A DNA stretch of 64,000 nucleotides from Sclerotiophoma versabilis (Eukaryota; Ascomycota; Dothideomycetes; Pleosporales; Didymellaceae): contig JAAROD010000004.1 in NCBI GenBank assembly GCA_012274445.1, forward strand, positions 620,001 to 684,000. The letters are read 5' to 3'. Numbering within the stretch: position 1 is the first letter of the stretch; each line of letters starts with the position of its first letter. The notes below the pieces were generated by a model that worked only from the letters and a program-made list of their open reading frames with translations, made no database searches and had not been told where the DNA came from. This document shows positions 54,892-64,000 of this stretch, piece after piece. Made by a program: the position numbers and the translations under genes.

Positions 54892-56398
54892 ATGTGGCTG
54901 AGATCAACTACTATCCCACTGCTGGCGGCCAGTCTCCTCCCCTCAGCCCTTTCATCTCCCTTACAATCGAATACCTCTCCAAACGTGTTTCCAAATAGCG
55001 ATCAATGGCCTCTTGCCACCGTTGGTAAAGCACTCGAGCAACAACTCCCCGATGCTGACCTTCAAGCCATCCTTGCCCAAGTTTCACAAGCCAACATAGA
55101 GGCTACAGTCCGGAAGCTCGCTTCCTTTGGAACCAGACACACACTCTCGAGCCAGACTGACCCCAACCGCGGCATCGGTGCAGCTCGAGACTGGCTTACC
55201 ACTCAATTTAAAGCAGCTGCAGCGACCAGTAATGGGTCCATGAGTGTGTCGTGGAACAGCTTCATCAAGTATCCGGGCGACAATGAGCGAATCATTTTCC
55301 CCGTCAATATCACGACTGTGGTTGCAACCTTGACTGGAAGCGAGGACCCTGAGAGGCTATATGTTGTTGGTGGACACTATGACTCGAGGAATAGCGATCC
55401 AGTAGACTATGAAGGTGATGCACCGGGTGCAGTCGATGAGTAAGTACAACATTGATTAAGGAAGCTACACAGTGCTGACGCCTCTCAGCGCATCTGGGGT
55501 AGCGGTGTCTCTGGAGCTAGCCCGCATATTCGCGACCTACAAGCCGAGAGCTTCTATCGCTTTTACAGCATTTGCAGGCGAAGAACAAGGTCTCCTGGGT
55601 GCGGGAAATCTCGCAAAAACCTACAAAAACAGTTCGACCAACGTCGCTGCCATGATCAACCTCGACATGGTCGGCAACTCCAAAGCTGAGGATGGCACTT
55701 CTGACCCTTACAATATCCGGCTCTTCTGTCAAGGCACGCCATTGACCGAGAACTCCACGGTCATGACCTCTCGTCTTAGCATCGGTGGTGAGAACGACAG
55801 CCCCTCTCGCAACCTCGGTCGCCACATCTACGAAGTTGCCTCCAACGCGTTCACTCAGATGACTGTGCGTCTCATCTACCGTCTCGACCGCTATAGTCGT
55901 GGTGGTGATCATCGTCCCTTCCTCGAGTCCGGCTTCAATGGCGTTCGCTTTGTACAAGCGAACGAAGACTACACACAACAGCACCAAGACGTTCGAATCC
56001 AGGATGGCAAGCAGTACGGTGACCTTGTCGATTTTCTGGACTTCGAGTACAACACCCGCGCTGCCAAGGTTGTGGCCAGCACGATGTGGAGCCTTGCAAA
56101 TGCGCCTGGAGAGCCAACCAACGTTGGTATCAACACGACCGCAAGTGATAACTTTAGTCAATTCAGGTGGACAACTCCGCAAGGTATAGAGCCGGAGGGT
56201 TATGAGATCCTGTACAGGGAAACTATCGAGCCGTATTGGACAAGTGTGGTTGAAGTGGGCAATGTCAATTGGTACAACCTGACAAGTGCAACGATCCACA
56301 AGGATAACGTCATCTTTGGGGTGAGGAGCGTTGGGAAGGGAGGGTACAAGAGCCCCGCCGTGTTGCCTTTCCCATTCGGATGCTCAAGGAACTGTTGA
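54892..56398 (+). CDS. Secreted M28 zinc aminopeptidase with C-terminal Fn3-like domain
   Basis: Exons 54892-55439 and 55489-56398 give 485 aa. Residues 1-21 are a signal peptide (MWLRSTTIPLLAASLLPSAL). The M28 two-zinc site is complete: His in VVGGHYDSR, bridging Asp in PGAVDDASG (the intron splits the second Asp codon), Glu pair in FAGEEQGLLG, Asp in NLDMVGN and His in TQQHQDV. The last 90 residues (EPTNVGINTTASDNFSQFRW ... VIFGVRSVGKGGYKSP) fold like a fibronectin type III domain. Many N-glycosylation sites (NTS, NGS, NIT, NSS, NST, NTT, NLT) fit secretion. Expected to release N-terminal residues from peptides outside the cell. A TATA box lies 87 bp upstream. Confidence 0.95.
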
Positions 56399-56895
56399 TA
56401 ATCAAGTGGGATCTTGAGCCGTCGAGGAGACAGTAGGTAACTAGAGTAGAGATCCTCGAGATCGACATTGATTAAAAAATTTCTGTTAGCAGCTTTCGCC
56501 TCTAGAAGTGCAGCGCCACAATGAGGCAAGCATGGCAATTAGGTTAAGAAGTTGTTGCTCTACCTCTCTGACAAAGACGTTCTATCGTGTTTGCAGTTTG
56601 TACTGAGGTCACCTGCAATCTTGAGCAAGCGAACGCAATGTCTACTAAAATCCTAACCGGGTTACCTAGCGTTGACCAAGATGTTATGTTCTCTACTACG
56701 GACCCATTACGCTTCTCCAGCATACACAAATCTCCCTCTGGCAGTCATCACATCTGAAGAATGAGTACGGTAGTATCCAAACCGGCATCAATCTGCGAGG
56801 CCGTGGCTAAGTCTCGCCAATCGCGGTGGATTGTCGCGATGCGGCTTAGCAAATCGACGTGAGGCTGGCGCCTACAATGCCCCGCCATCTCAGTC
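56399..56895. other. Intergenic, no gene recognised
   Basis: Peptidase 3' flank and HET-gene promoter. Confidence 0.45.
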
Positions 56896-58920
56896 TTGAT
56901 GGCCATCCTCTTCGGGCTTCTGACTGCAATTCCACCCCAAGCTGATACAAGAAGGGATGAAGATATGCATCCCACTACTCACTTCAGGTACAAAACCCTT
57001 GCAGACCCTAAGGAGCACTTTCGCTTGATCGAAGTCCATTCACCAGATGGGCTGTCTCGCACACCATCCATCTCAATTTTCGAATCAGTCATTCGCCATG
57101 CGCCACCCAATTTTGAGTTGCCATCTTACGACGCAATCTCTTACACTTGGGGAGATGAAAGGGACGAAGAAGTTATACATGTTAGGCATCGCAATTCTCT
57201 TGACAACAATAGAGTCGAGGCCTTGGTCGTGCGCAAAAACTGCGCCGATGTTCTGCGCCAGCTTACTAAGTTTGGAACCTCAAAGTACTACTGGATTGAT
57301 GCAATATGTATCAATCAAGCAAACAAATCCGAGCGAGAAGAACAAGTCGTGTTAATGAGCTATATCTTTGGACGAGCTCGTTGCGTGCTCGCTTGTGTTG
57401 GAGCTCACCAGCATGACAGCGACTTTCTAGCTCACACATTAAAAGGGTTTGATAAATTTCTGGCAGCTCATCAGGTTTCGATTGATGTTCTGACACTGAG
57501 AGCCAGTCGGTCTGGACAGATACCAAGGATCGCATGTAGCGGTTTCGCTGACTCTGCGGAGGATATTTGCCTTCAACGCTGCTTTGCCTGGATTGAGCAG
57601 ATGGAGTCTTCCAGCTTTGAGCGATTTTTCAAGGCTCTCGATCAATTCGCGCGACGACCGTATTTCTGGCGAATCTGGATTCTCCAAGAGATATGCCTAG
57701 CAGACCAACTCCGGTTTCTTTGTGGCAATAGCGAACTGCATTTGTCAACACTACTGTTCTGGTGGAGAGATGCAAGAATCATGGCATTGAATCACTCCGT
57801 ATCAATTGGAAACTTGAGTACTACCGCAAAGATGACCCGCTTGGTCATGAGCAAACTTGGTCCGACGTATATTCGCGAGGTGCTTTGGAAAGATCGACAT
57901 TATTTATTCGAACATGGAGGGTCTGGGCTTGGGACTGCATTCGAGAATATGCTCCACGAGCGTCAAGTCGTAAGGTTGAACGCCCAAGACTACAACAGAC
58001 GCTTGATGGCTATTCCGGATGTTCTCAGAATGTGCGAATACAGACAGTGTCAAGATCCACGTGACTGTGTCTTTGGCACACTAGCCCTTGGAAACTGGCG
58101 ACCAAGCGTCTCGCTGTGCAAAGGCGGTCACCACGTCAATACTGGCGAGACTGTTCGACCAAACTACAAAACGTCTGCTTTCAACCTTGCCAAATTACTC
58201 CTTCCCGGCTTTCATGATGTTCTACAATTGAACAGACTGGTTATGGGTATGTTGGGTCTCAATCATTCCACTGCTGAAGTCCAAGCGGGTCTCTTGTCCC
58301 GGCATGGACAGCTGCCTGACCTCACGTCGTTTCGTTCGATGCCACCCCTACGTATTTGCAACGAAGCGCAAAAACTCGTTCACGTGGTAGAAGGTGGCAT
58401 AAGGCTGACGCCTGAGTCTTCCTGGTCGGTTGTAAGGCAGGCAGCCAACTCTTATCAATACACTCGAGTGCTCAGTGCAGAAGGCCGGTGTTACGCGGTC
58501 ACATCAGTGCCAATCGAACCTGGAGACTGGTTAGTCCCGACTCATTACGGTCGTGGATTCGTGTTACGACGATGCGGTGCTCTCTACGCCGTGGTCGGAA
58601 AAGCATATTGTCCACCAGAATTATGGCCTGAAGAGCTTCAATTGACGGCTTTCATGATGTGGTACGATCCTGATGATCTTCTTGTCCATCTTGTCGGAGG
58701 TCTTCGAGGGCTTGCAACTGATAAAATTGATCCTCCCACCGAGGAGATGATCGAACATCTTAACGTCGGGCTATGCGCCACGGGAACCTCATCTTTTGGT
58801 CAGCTACCATCTAGAAAAAGAGTATTTCCAGCGTCAGAGTTTGCGTTCGACACACTAGGAATATGTGAGATGATCGTGAAGGACTGTTACGAGGACAACA
58901 ATCATTATTGGTTTTGCTAA
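56896..58920 (+). CDS. HET-domain protein
   Basis: Up to 674 aa in one exon. ATG 56965 (MHPTTHFRYKTLADPKEHFR) is a likely alternative start that removes a short hydrophobic leader. The heterokaryon-incompatibility domain has its three blocks: PSYDAISYTWGDERDEEVIH, VRKNCADVLRQL with KYYWIDAICINQAN, and YIFGRARCVLACVG. The C-terminal half is typical of long HET proteins, including RPYFWRIWILQEICLADQLR and a region near the end (FVLRRCGALYAVVGKAYCPP) that is often seen there. Such proteins mediate non-self recognition and programmed cell death after hyphal fusion, and form large, fast-evolving families. No NACHT, WD or ankyrin partner domain is present here. Confidence 0.92.
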   Translation: MMAILFGLLTAIPPQADTRRDEDMHPTTHFRYKTLADPKEHFRLIEVHSPDGLSRTPSISIFESVIRHAPPNFELPSYDAISYTWGDERDEEVIHVRHRNSLDNNRVEALVVRKNCADVLRQLTKFGTSKYYWIDAICINQANKSEREEQVVLMSYIFGRARCVLACVGAHQHDSDFLAHTLKGFDKFLAAHQVSIDVLTLRASRSGQIPRIACSGFADSAEDICLQRCFAWIEQMESSSFERFFKALDQFARRPYFWRIWILQEICLADQLRFLCGNSELHLSTLLFWWRDARIMALNHSVSIGNLSTTAKMTRLVMSKLGPTYIREVLWKDRHYLFEHGGSGLGTAFENMLHERQVVRLNAQDYNRRLMAIPDVLRMCEYRQCQDPRDCVFGTLALGNWRPSVSLCKGGHHVNTGETVRPNYKTSAFNLAKLLLPGFHDVLQLNRLVMGMLGLNHSTAEVQAGLLSRHGQLPDLTSFRSMPPLRICNEAQKLVHVVEGGIRLTPESSWSVVRQAANSYQYTRVLSAEGRCYAVTSVPIEPGDWLVPTHYGRGFVLRRCGALYAVVGKAYCPPELWPEELQLTAFMMWYDPDDLLVHLVGGLRGLATDKIDPPTEEMIEHLNVGLCATGTSSFGQLPSRKRVFPASEFAFDTLGICEMIVKDCYEDNNHYWFC

Positions 58921-59026
58921 TGGTCGCAATTACGATTTCGTGATGTCTTCGTTTATTCATCTATGGTGTCTCTTACAAAGAGATGGGATATAAAGAATAC
59001 ACCATCCTCTCTTGAGGTGGATGCGC
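58921..59026. other. Short convergent spacer
   Basis: 106 bp between the HET stop and the phosphate transporter stop. Confidence 0.6.
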
Positions 59027-61017
59027 TCAGAAATGTGGTGTGTTCAATGCCATGGCCATCAGCAACCCAGAGATCAGTCCCGCACTCGGCAGCGTAATGA
59101 TCCAGGATGAGAAGATGAAAGCAACTTGCTTCCAGTTGACGGCGCGAATATCAAAATTGCATAGGGCAACACCTATTGTCGCACCAGTGAGACACTGCGT
59201 AGTCGAAACGGGTAGAGCAAGTCTTGAAGCAAGGAGCACTGTAATGGCGGCGCCCAGCTCCATGGAGAATCCTCGTGTGGGAGAGACTTGAGTGATCTTG
59301 TTGCCGAGCGAACGCATGACATGGTATCCGTAGACTGAGAAAGCTTGGTCAGTGAAAGTCCTGTAAAGACCACATGTGCGGATACATACCCCAAAATCCC
59401 AGACCAAGCAGCAAACCAGCAATGATCAAGATCCAAATTGGTGTGTCTGCGCGGGATGTCACCTCTCCACTGGTATACGTGTTATAGCTCGCTACCCAAG
59501 GACCGACGGCGTTTGCGACTGGAAGATTGTTAGCTGGCAGTCGCAAAATCAATAGCGCGATGTCTGCGTACCATCATTGGAGCCGTGTGCAATACTCATC
59601 ATCATCGCTGACGCTACTTGAGCGTAAGTCCACAGGTGTTCAACACGGTTATCGTACACGACTGCGCGAGCATGGACGGCACCGAGGTCTGGGCGAAAAG
59701 GTCAGATCCAAACGCGTAGACATGCTTGTAGCCAACTTACTCTTTTGTGTAACAACGTCACGACTGACACCCTGGAGAAGCAGAAACTTGATCCAATTCA
59801 TGATCTTTCGGGGTGAGTGGAAAGGCAGATCACGGACAGGCTCTAACCAGCGCTCCTCTGGCTCCGGCTTCTTAGGGATGATGTGGGCAACAACATCTCC
59901 TCGAGGATTTGGCATGGAAAGACCTCGGGGAGCAATTTCGGGCGTAGCATCTTCGGCGCTGTTGTTCCTATCAACGGACGTTGAGATCCCATCGCCGTGG
60001 CTGTCAGCCGCCTTGGTGCCGATGGGTGTTGCAACACCACCCAAAACGTGATCCTTGACCGGACCCTTCTCCAGGTCTTTGCTTGGAGCCTCTTCTGACG
60101 ACTTGGCGTAGTAGTCAGTGACTACAGTATCACCTTTTCCAGGCCAGTAGATCGGAGGGTCGTCACGGTAGAGGAGAGGTCCGAGTGGAATGTGCCATGG
60201 TCGCATGCGAGCATCGTTCTTGATCAAGCGACGATGGAAGTAGGGAATGAAGAAGGTGTATGCGAAAGCCAGGACGCCAAAGAAGACACCAAGGATGATA
60301 CCAGTAGCCTTTCCAGGGCCCATGCCCTCGAGTGACTCTCCGTTGGGCAGTTCGTCGATGATGAAAAGTGCCAGAACGCCAGCTGTGAAGGCTAGGTACC
60401 ATGGGATGATCCGCATACCCCATTTCATAGGATCTGCCCTATCCAGTACGAGGAACTTAACACTCAGAAACAACAAAGCGGCGATACCAGCTGCGATAAG
60501 GGGGGCAATCGCCCAGGACGCAGCGATTTGACTGAGACTACCGCTGGCCCATCCCCACTTGAGAGGGGTCTGTGCCGCGATACCAGCGCCCGCAAGCGCA
60601 CCGACGACGGTCTGTGTGGTACTAGTAGTTACGTCAGCAAGAGACCAGGAATCAAAAGATGTTCAAAGCCTACCTGACAGGCATGCCATATAGTGTTGCA
60701 ATGGTGAGGAACGTCGCACTCCCCACTTCAGCGCACCCCATTACTAGCATAAATGTTGCAGGCGCGGGCTGGAACTTTGCCGGGCCAAAGACACCACTCT
60801 TGATAGTGGACGTGACGCGAGACCCCAATGCAACAGCCCCCACAAACTCAGTTATAGAGGCAAGGATACCAGCCTGCCACATTTTCAGCGTCCGCGCTGC
60901 CACAGACGTGGCATAAGAGTTGGCGACATCGTTGGCACCGTTGGAGGCTGAGGAAAAGACGAAGGCGATGGTGGTGAGGGCAAGAATCCAACTATACTTC
61001 TGCAACACTGGGGCCAT
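59027..61017 (-). CDS. pho89: Phosphate:cation symporter, PHO89/PiT family
   Basis: Takes up inorganic phosphate with Na or H at the plasma membrane. Exons 61017-60674, 60621-59741, 59688-59572, 59518-59390 and 59334-59027 give 592 aa; four GT-AG introns all keep frame. The two PD001131-type signatures of the inverted repeats are intact: FSSASNGANDVANSYATSV near the N-terminus and SIAHGSNDVANAVGPWVASY in exons 3-4. Each repeat also has the PVSTTQ motif (MPVSTTQTVVGALAGAG and LPVSTTQCLTGATIGVAL). A long cytosolic loop of about 200 residues in the middle is charged and disordered, where fungal PHO89 proteins vary. About ten further hydrophobic helices. Strong call; sodium versus proton coupling cannot be read. 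Confidence 0.95.
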
Positions 61018-62171
61018 GATGGAACTGGCACTACTCAGAGCTGATGTTGAGACAATTGAGAAACAGAAGATGTGGTTGAAAGCTGCTGTTCTGGTCAGGT
61101 CTCGCGGTTTAAGAACCTTTCAGCATAAGGCAAGCTTGGCAGGATAGCTCTGGTCTTGAGACTCTGGACCTGAAAAGTGGGAACCGTCTTCGTAGGAGGC
61201 GGTGCTTCGGGATTCGCAGTATAAGTGGAGGCAGTCCAATCGCCACTCCCTCTTCAATTCACATGGTTCAAGAAGCTTCTCAGAGCCTCCGCGTGTCGCA
61301 AAGTGCTCTCCTGTCTCATACTTTATCATCATCTGCCTGATAAATGTGCTGAAATCGACCTTGGTAGGAAAGAAAAGCGTCACTGTATGCGTTCTGTGGC
61401 AAAAAAGTAATGCTGGAGATCGTAGTATGGGCCTTTTTCGCATGGGTTCCTAAAGCAAAACCGCGTCAACGCCTTCATCAAGTTACGGTGCCACGTGCGG
61501 GTGGAGAACAGTACGGGGACATCCAGCGAAAGAGAAGTTCAGATTGAAGAACGTGGGCAGTACTCCAGAATCTGCCAAGATCAAACTCTGATGGGAGTTC
61601 CGCTTTATCCGCCGGCCAAGATACTTGGCACTGCAGCGGACGCACCTGCAAGCATTTTTCATCTCAACGCATTGCATAAGGAAGACTTCCTAAGACACTG
61701 TAAGACCTGTCTCGATCGTGCATCTTCGATTTCTCAGGGACAATCCAAAGATCAAGCGTCGGTTGGCACTTTCACGACATCTTTCCTGCGTTTTACCGGA
61801 TTAGGAAATAGTGGGTACACCGAAAACGTCCTATAGGCATGATCTCTGTCTCCTACGCAAGTCGCTCAACTTTCCTTGTAATAGCGAAGTTGTGCTCAAT
61901 GCTGATTGGTTTTGATCCCTTCGGCTTGTTCACATTGCTGCAAACGTGTTATATTGCATGAGAGCTATTGTTCGCCAATATGAAAGCTTGGGGTAACTTC
62001 TATGCTAAACTCATCGCATCCTCCAGACTCCTACTGCACTCCAAGTGCACCAAATGTTGCGTGTTCGCCAATCACCCAGCATTTCCCCACGTCACGTTGG
62101 AATGTCGCAGGTAGAAGCTACGAGAACATCATCACGGTCTGGACACTTCTGTGTTGTAACCCAGAAGCCAG
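61018..62171. other. Intergenic, no gene recognised
   Basis: Upstream region of the phosphate transporter. A 113-codon plus-strand frame at 61495-61836 has no motif. I saw no clear Pho4-type CACGTG/T cluster, although a CCACGTG occurs at 61492-61498. Confidence 0.4.
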
Positions 62172-62678
62172 TCAATCTCTTGTAGCTGGGCTGGGGTACG
62201 TGAACCTCTCCCGCATGCACTCATCTATGCGCCACCCACCCAGACATTCAACGTGGTAAACAAATTCAACCCTGTCGCGGAAAGGAAGTCCTGGAGTTCG
62301 ACAAAGGAGAGTGTACCGTTCATTCATAGTTTCGATTCGCGTGTTAAATCGTGGATATGGGTACCTGCGAAGCATACACTTCTCGGCATGAAACTTAATC
62401 GATGATAGAACTCCACCTTTGGTGTGGTTAGACAGGGACTGTGTGATGCGATATGGATGCACTATACTGTTGAGATCCTGGGTTAAGGTGATGTCGAACG
62501 GAAGCTGCAAGTCTGCAGCCAGTAACTCGACGCGGAGAGATAGGTGGGGTTATGTTGACGCTCCTGTTAGCTTCTCGTACTCCACCACTTTATTTGCTAT
62601 CTTCGAAGACGAGCTGGACTGTACTAATGAGGACGTGATGTTGTAAACAATGAAGGCTCTGAACAGAGGCTTCCAGCG
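62172..62678 (-). pseudogene. Gene-like frame interrupted by one TAA
   Basis: A minus-strand frame is open from 62678 to a TAA at 62550-62552, then in the same frame to 62172. Both sides read as protein: VVEYEKLTGAST before the stop, and LSLRVELLAADLQLPFDITL, TQDLNSIVHPYRITQ, RYPYPRFNTRIETMNERYTL, GLPFRDRVEFVYHVECLGGW after it. Total about 168 codons. The stop would be CAA (Gln) before a C-to-T change. No start codon or family recognised; it may be a fragment of a lineage-specific gene. Confidence 0.4.
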
Positions 62679-63588
62679 TCAACTTGCACGAGGCTAAGTG
62701 GCAGCCTAATTGTGATCTTACCGCAGCACGTCATGCAATTGTTGCGAAACTGTCGATACTTACTGCAGAGAGTTGGGTGGCTCGTACAGAAGAACGTCAC
62801 TTCTCAGTAGCCAATTGAACTGTTCACCCACGAGATTAGCACATGATCCTATGTATTGGTTAGATTAAGCCTGACTTGAGTTGAGGAGGATTAATAAGCG
62901 TTCAAGTCGACTAAGAAGACATCAGACCCCCTCACTGTGATACTAAGGCCGTTTCTCTCAGAAAGTCTAAAGATTGGTGAAAGAGTCGCACTGTTTGGGG
63001 GCGGCAGCGGGGAAGCGGGGCATTTGCCACTTCCGGCCTAGTGACCAACCGCTTCTTGTTCGCGAGAAGGTGCACCTGGCGGTCAGCCTTCAAGACTACG
63101 TTCCTTCATAATGGAGTCAAATCCAGAGACAACTCAATGCGAAACGGCGTCTCTCATCAGCGGTGTCTTCGGTGTCTATGGTGCCCGATGCGAGGCGTTC
63201 ACAGGCCTGCGTGTCAGGCTCGCCCAGCTGCGCACCTCATACGCGTGCTCGATGTCGTCAACTGCAGCGCACCTCTCATGTCCATTGGAAAGTCCCGACA
63301 ACGGCCATTGATAAAGACAAGCTCGTCACTTTATGTCTAAGCTCCCGTTCTTATCGCATTTAGTGTCGTGGTTGAGTGGGGTAATCGCTTCTACAGCCCT
63401 GCACGAAAGGCTAACGTGGTTACAACGAGGGCATTGTGGAGAGTTGGCCGCTTGCGCCATTTCAAGCATGTATGCAGCAATACCGATACTCTTGCAAGAG
63501 GACCCATGGCGCAAGCTCAGACTGGTTGTGGAATACAAATGTAAGTTGCGTGCAGCTGTTTGCGTTGCTATCAGATTGACAGGCAAAG
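62679..63588. other. Upstream region of the MFS gene
   Basis: No gene recognised. A consensus-looking intron (GTAAGT at 63541 to CAG at 63582) lies just before the MFS start and is probably in its 5' leader. Confidence 0.45.
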
Positions 63589-64000
63589 ATGACTTTTGAG
63601 CCTGCGACAGACAAGAAGGTCGACTCTGAAGTCCTCTCCAAAGATGACACAATCTCGAGCCAACTGGACGTTGCGACGCCGCACGATGTGAAGAACAAGA
63701 AGGTCCCTTGGTATGCCTACATATGGGACTACGAACCGGATCGCACCCACGAAGAGCGCGTATTCGTCTCCAAGCTCGATGCATACTTGATCACCATCCT
63801 GTCGCTCGGGTACTTCATCAAGAATCTCGACCAGACCAACATCAGTAATGCTTTCGTGAGCGGCATGAAGGAGGATCTGGCTATGAACGGAAACCAGATC
63901 AACTTAGTTGATACTGCCTGGACGATTGGCTATGTTGTTGGGCAGATTCCCAGTCAGATCATCCTTACCAAGGTCCGGCCATCCATCTGGGTACCCAGCT
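63589..64000 (+). CDS. MFS transporter, anion:cation symporter family, N-terminal part (cut by window edge)
   Basis: The first 137 residues are in the window. After a charged 45-residue cytosolic N-terminus comes WYAYIWDYEPDRTHEERVFV, then the first helices: DAYLITILSLGYFIKNLDQT, NISNAFVSGMKEDLAMNGNQ and VDTAWTIGYVVGQIPSQIIL. This matches the Dal5/Tna1/Liz1 branch (allantoate, nicotinate, pantothenate and related acids), and the NLDQTNISNAFVSGMKEDL block is closest to pantothenate/biotin-type members. Start taken at ATG 63589 directly after a probable leader intron. Substrate cannot be fixed from this part. Confidence 0.9.
   Translation, partial: MTFEPATDKKVDSEVLSKDDTISSQLDVATPHDVKNKKVPWYAYIWDYEPDRTHEERVFVSKLDAYLITILSLGYFIKNLDQTNISNAFVSGMKEDLAMNGNQINLVDTAWTIGYVVGQIPSQIILTKVRPSIWVPS

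Noticed and set aside
56896..56964. Signal peptide on the HET protein
   Set aside because: The hydrophobic start (MMAILFGLLTAIPP) most likely comes from using an upstream ATG. HET proteins are cytosolic and 56965 is a better start.
61495..61836. 113-codon plus-strand frame as a gene
   Set aside because: No motif, no signal peptide and no clear promoter. Could be real but I cannot support it.

Overview
This is a piece of a filamentous ascomycete nuclear chromosome. The genes carry short spliceosomal introns of about 45-110 nt with GT(A/G)xG donors and CTGAC/CTAAT branch sites. The gene set (MAP kinase kinase of the Ste7 type, HET-domain protein, PL3 pectate lyase, M28 peptidase, small secreted protein, F-box protein) fits a plant-associated or saprophytic filamentous fungus. 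Several lineage-type hypothetical proteins resemble ones I associate with Dothideomycetes; that class assignment is inference. I saw no tRNA, rRNA, CRISPR array or intact transposon.

Layout. 1-3.5 kb: the N-terminus of transcription elongation factor Spt6 (minus, cut by the window edge) diverges from a Ste7-type MAPKK. 4.9-9.8 kb: an accessory stretch with a small secreted protein, a hypothetical gene split by an apparent one-base frameshift, and a PL3 pectate lyase. 12-18.7 kb: an F-box protein, a WKF-domain nuclear protein head-to-head with proteasome subunit alpha1 (Scl1), and a multi-exon unknown. 18.7-27.7 kb: a 9-kb gene-poor block with interrupted gene-like reading frames, a CA microsatellite and a 31-bp tandem repeat.

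27.8-43.7 kb is a dense core: a PRKRIP1/DUF1168 protein divergent from a phosphoglycerate-mutase-like phosphatase, an acidic unknown, a small two-helix membrane protein, a GH16 enzyme without signal peptide, a very large phospholipase D (Spo14/PldA type) and an alpha/beta hydrolase. 44-50.3 kb: a long low-complexity protein, a 78-aa Cys-rich membrane peptide in four exons, a fungal single-TM protein and a 97-aa spliced small protein.

51.5-52.4 kb: a class-III aminotransferase pseudogene lacking the middle of its catalytic domain. 53-61 kb: a mitochondrial-carrier protein, a secreted M28 aminopeptidase with a C-terminal Fn3-like domain, a HET protein, and a PHO89-type phosphate/cation symporter in five exons. 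The right end holds another decayed reading frame and the start of an anion:cation symporter-family MFS transporter.

How the genes fit together. No biosynthetic cluster or conserved operon-like system is evident. The secreted pectate lyase, small secreted protein and M28 peptidase suit growth on or in plant tissue; the PHO89 and MFS carriers cover nutrient uptake. The most useful discoveries are structural: a GC-AG intron in spt6, an intron that splits the apparent stop codon of the phospholipase D gene, two small multi-exon genes that are easily missed, and several pseudogenes at different stages of decay. Exon boundaries were derived by hand from splice consensus and frame continuity and need transcript confirmation.
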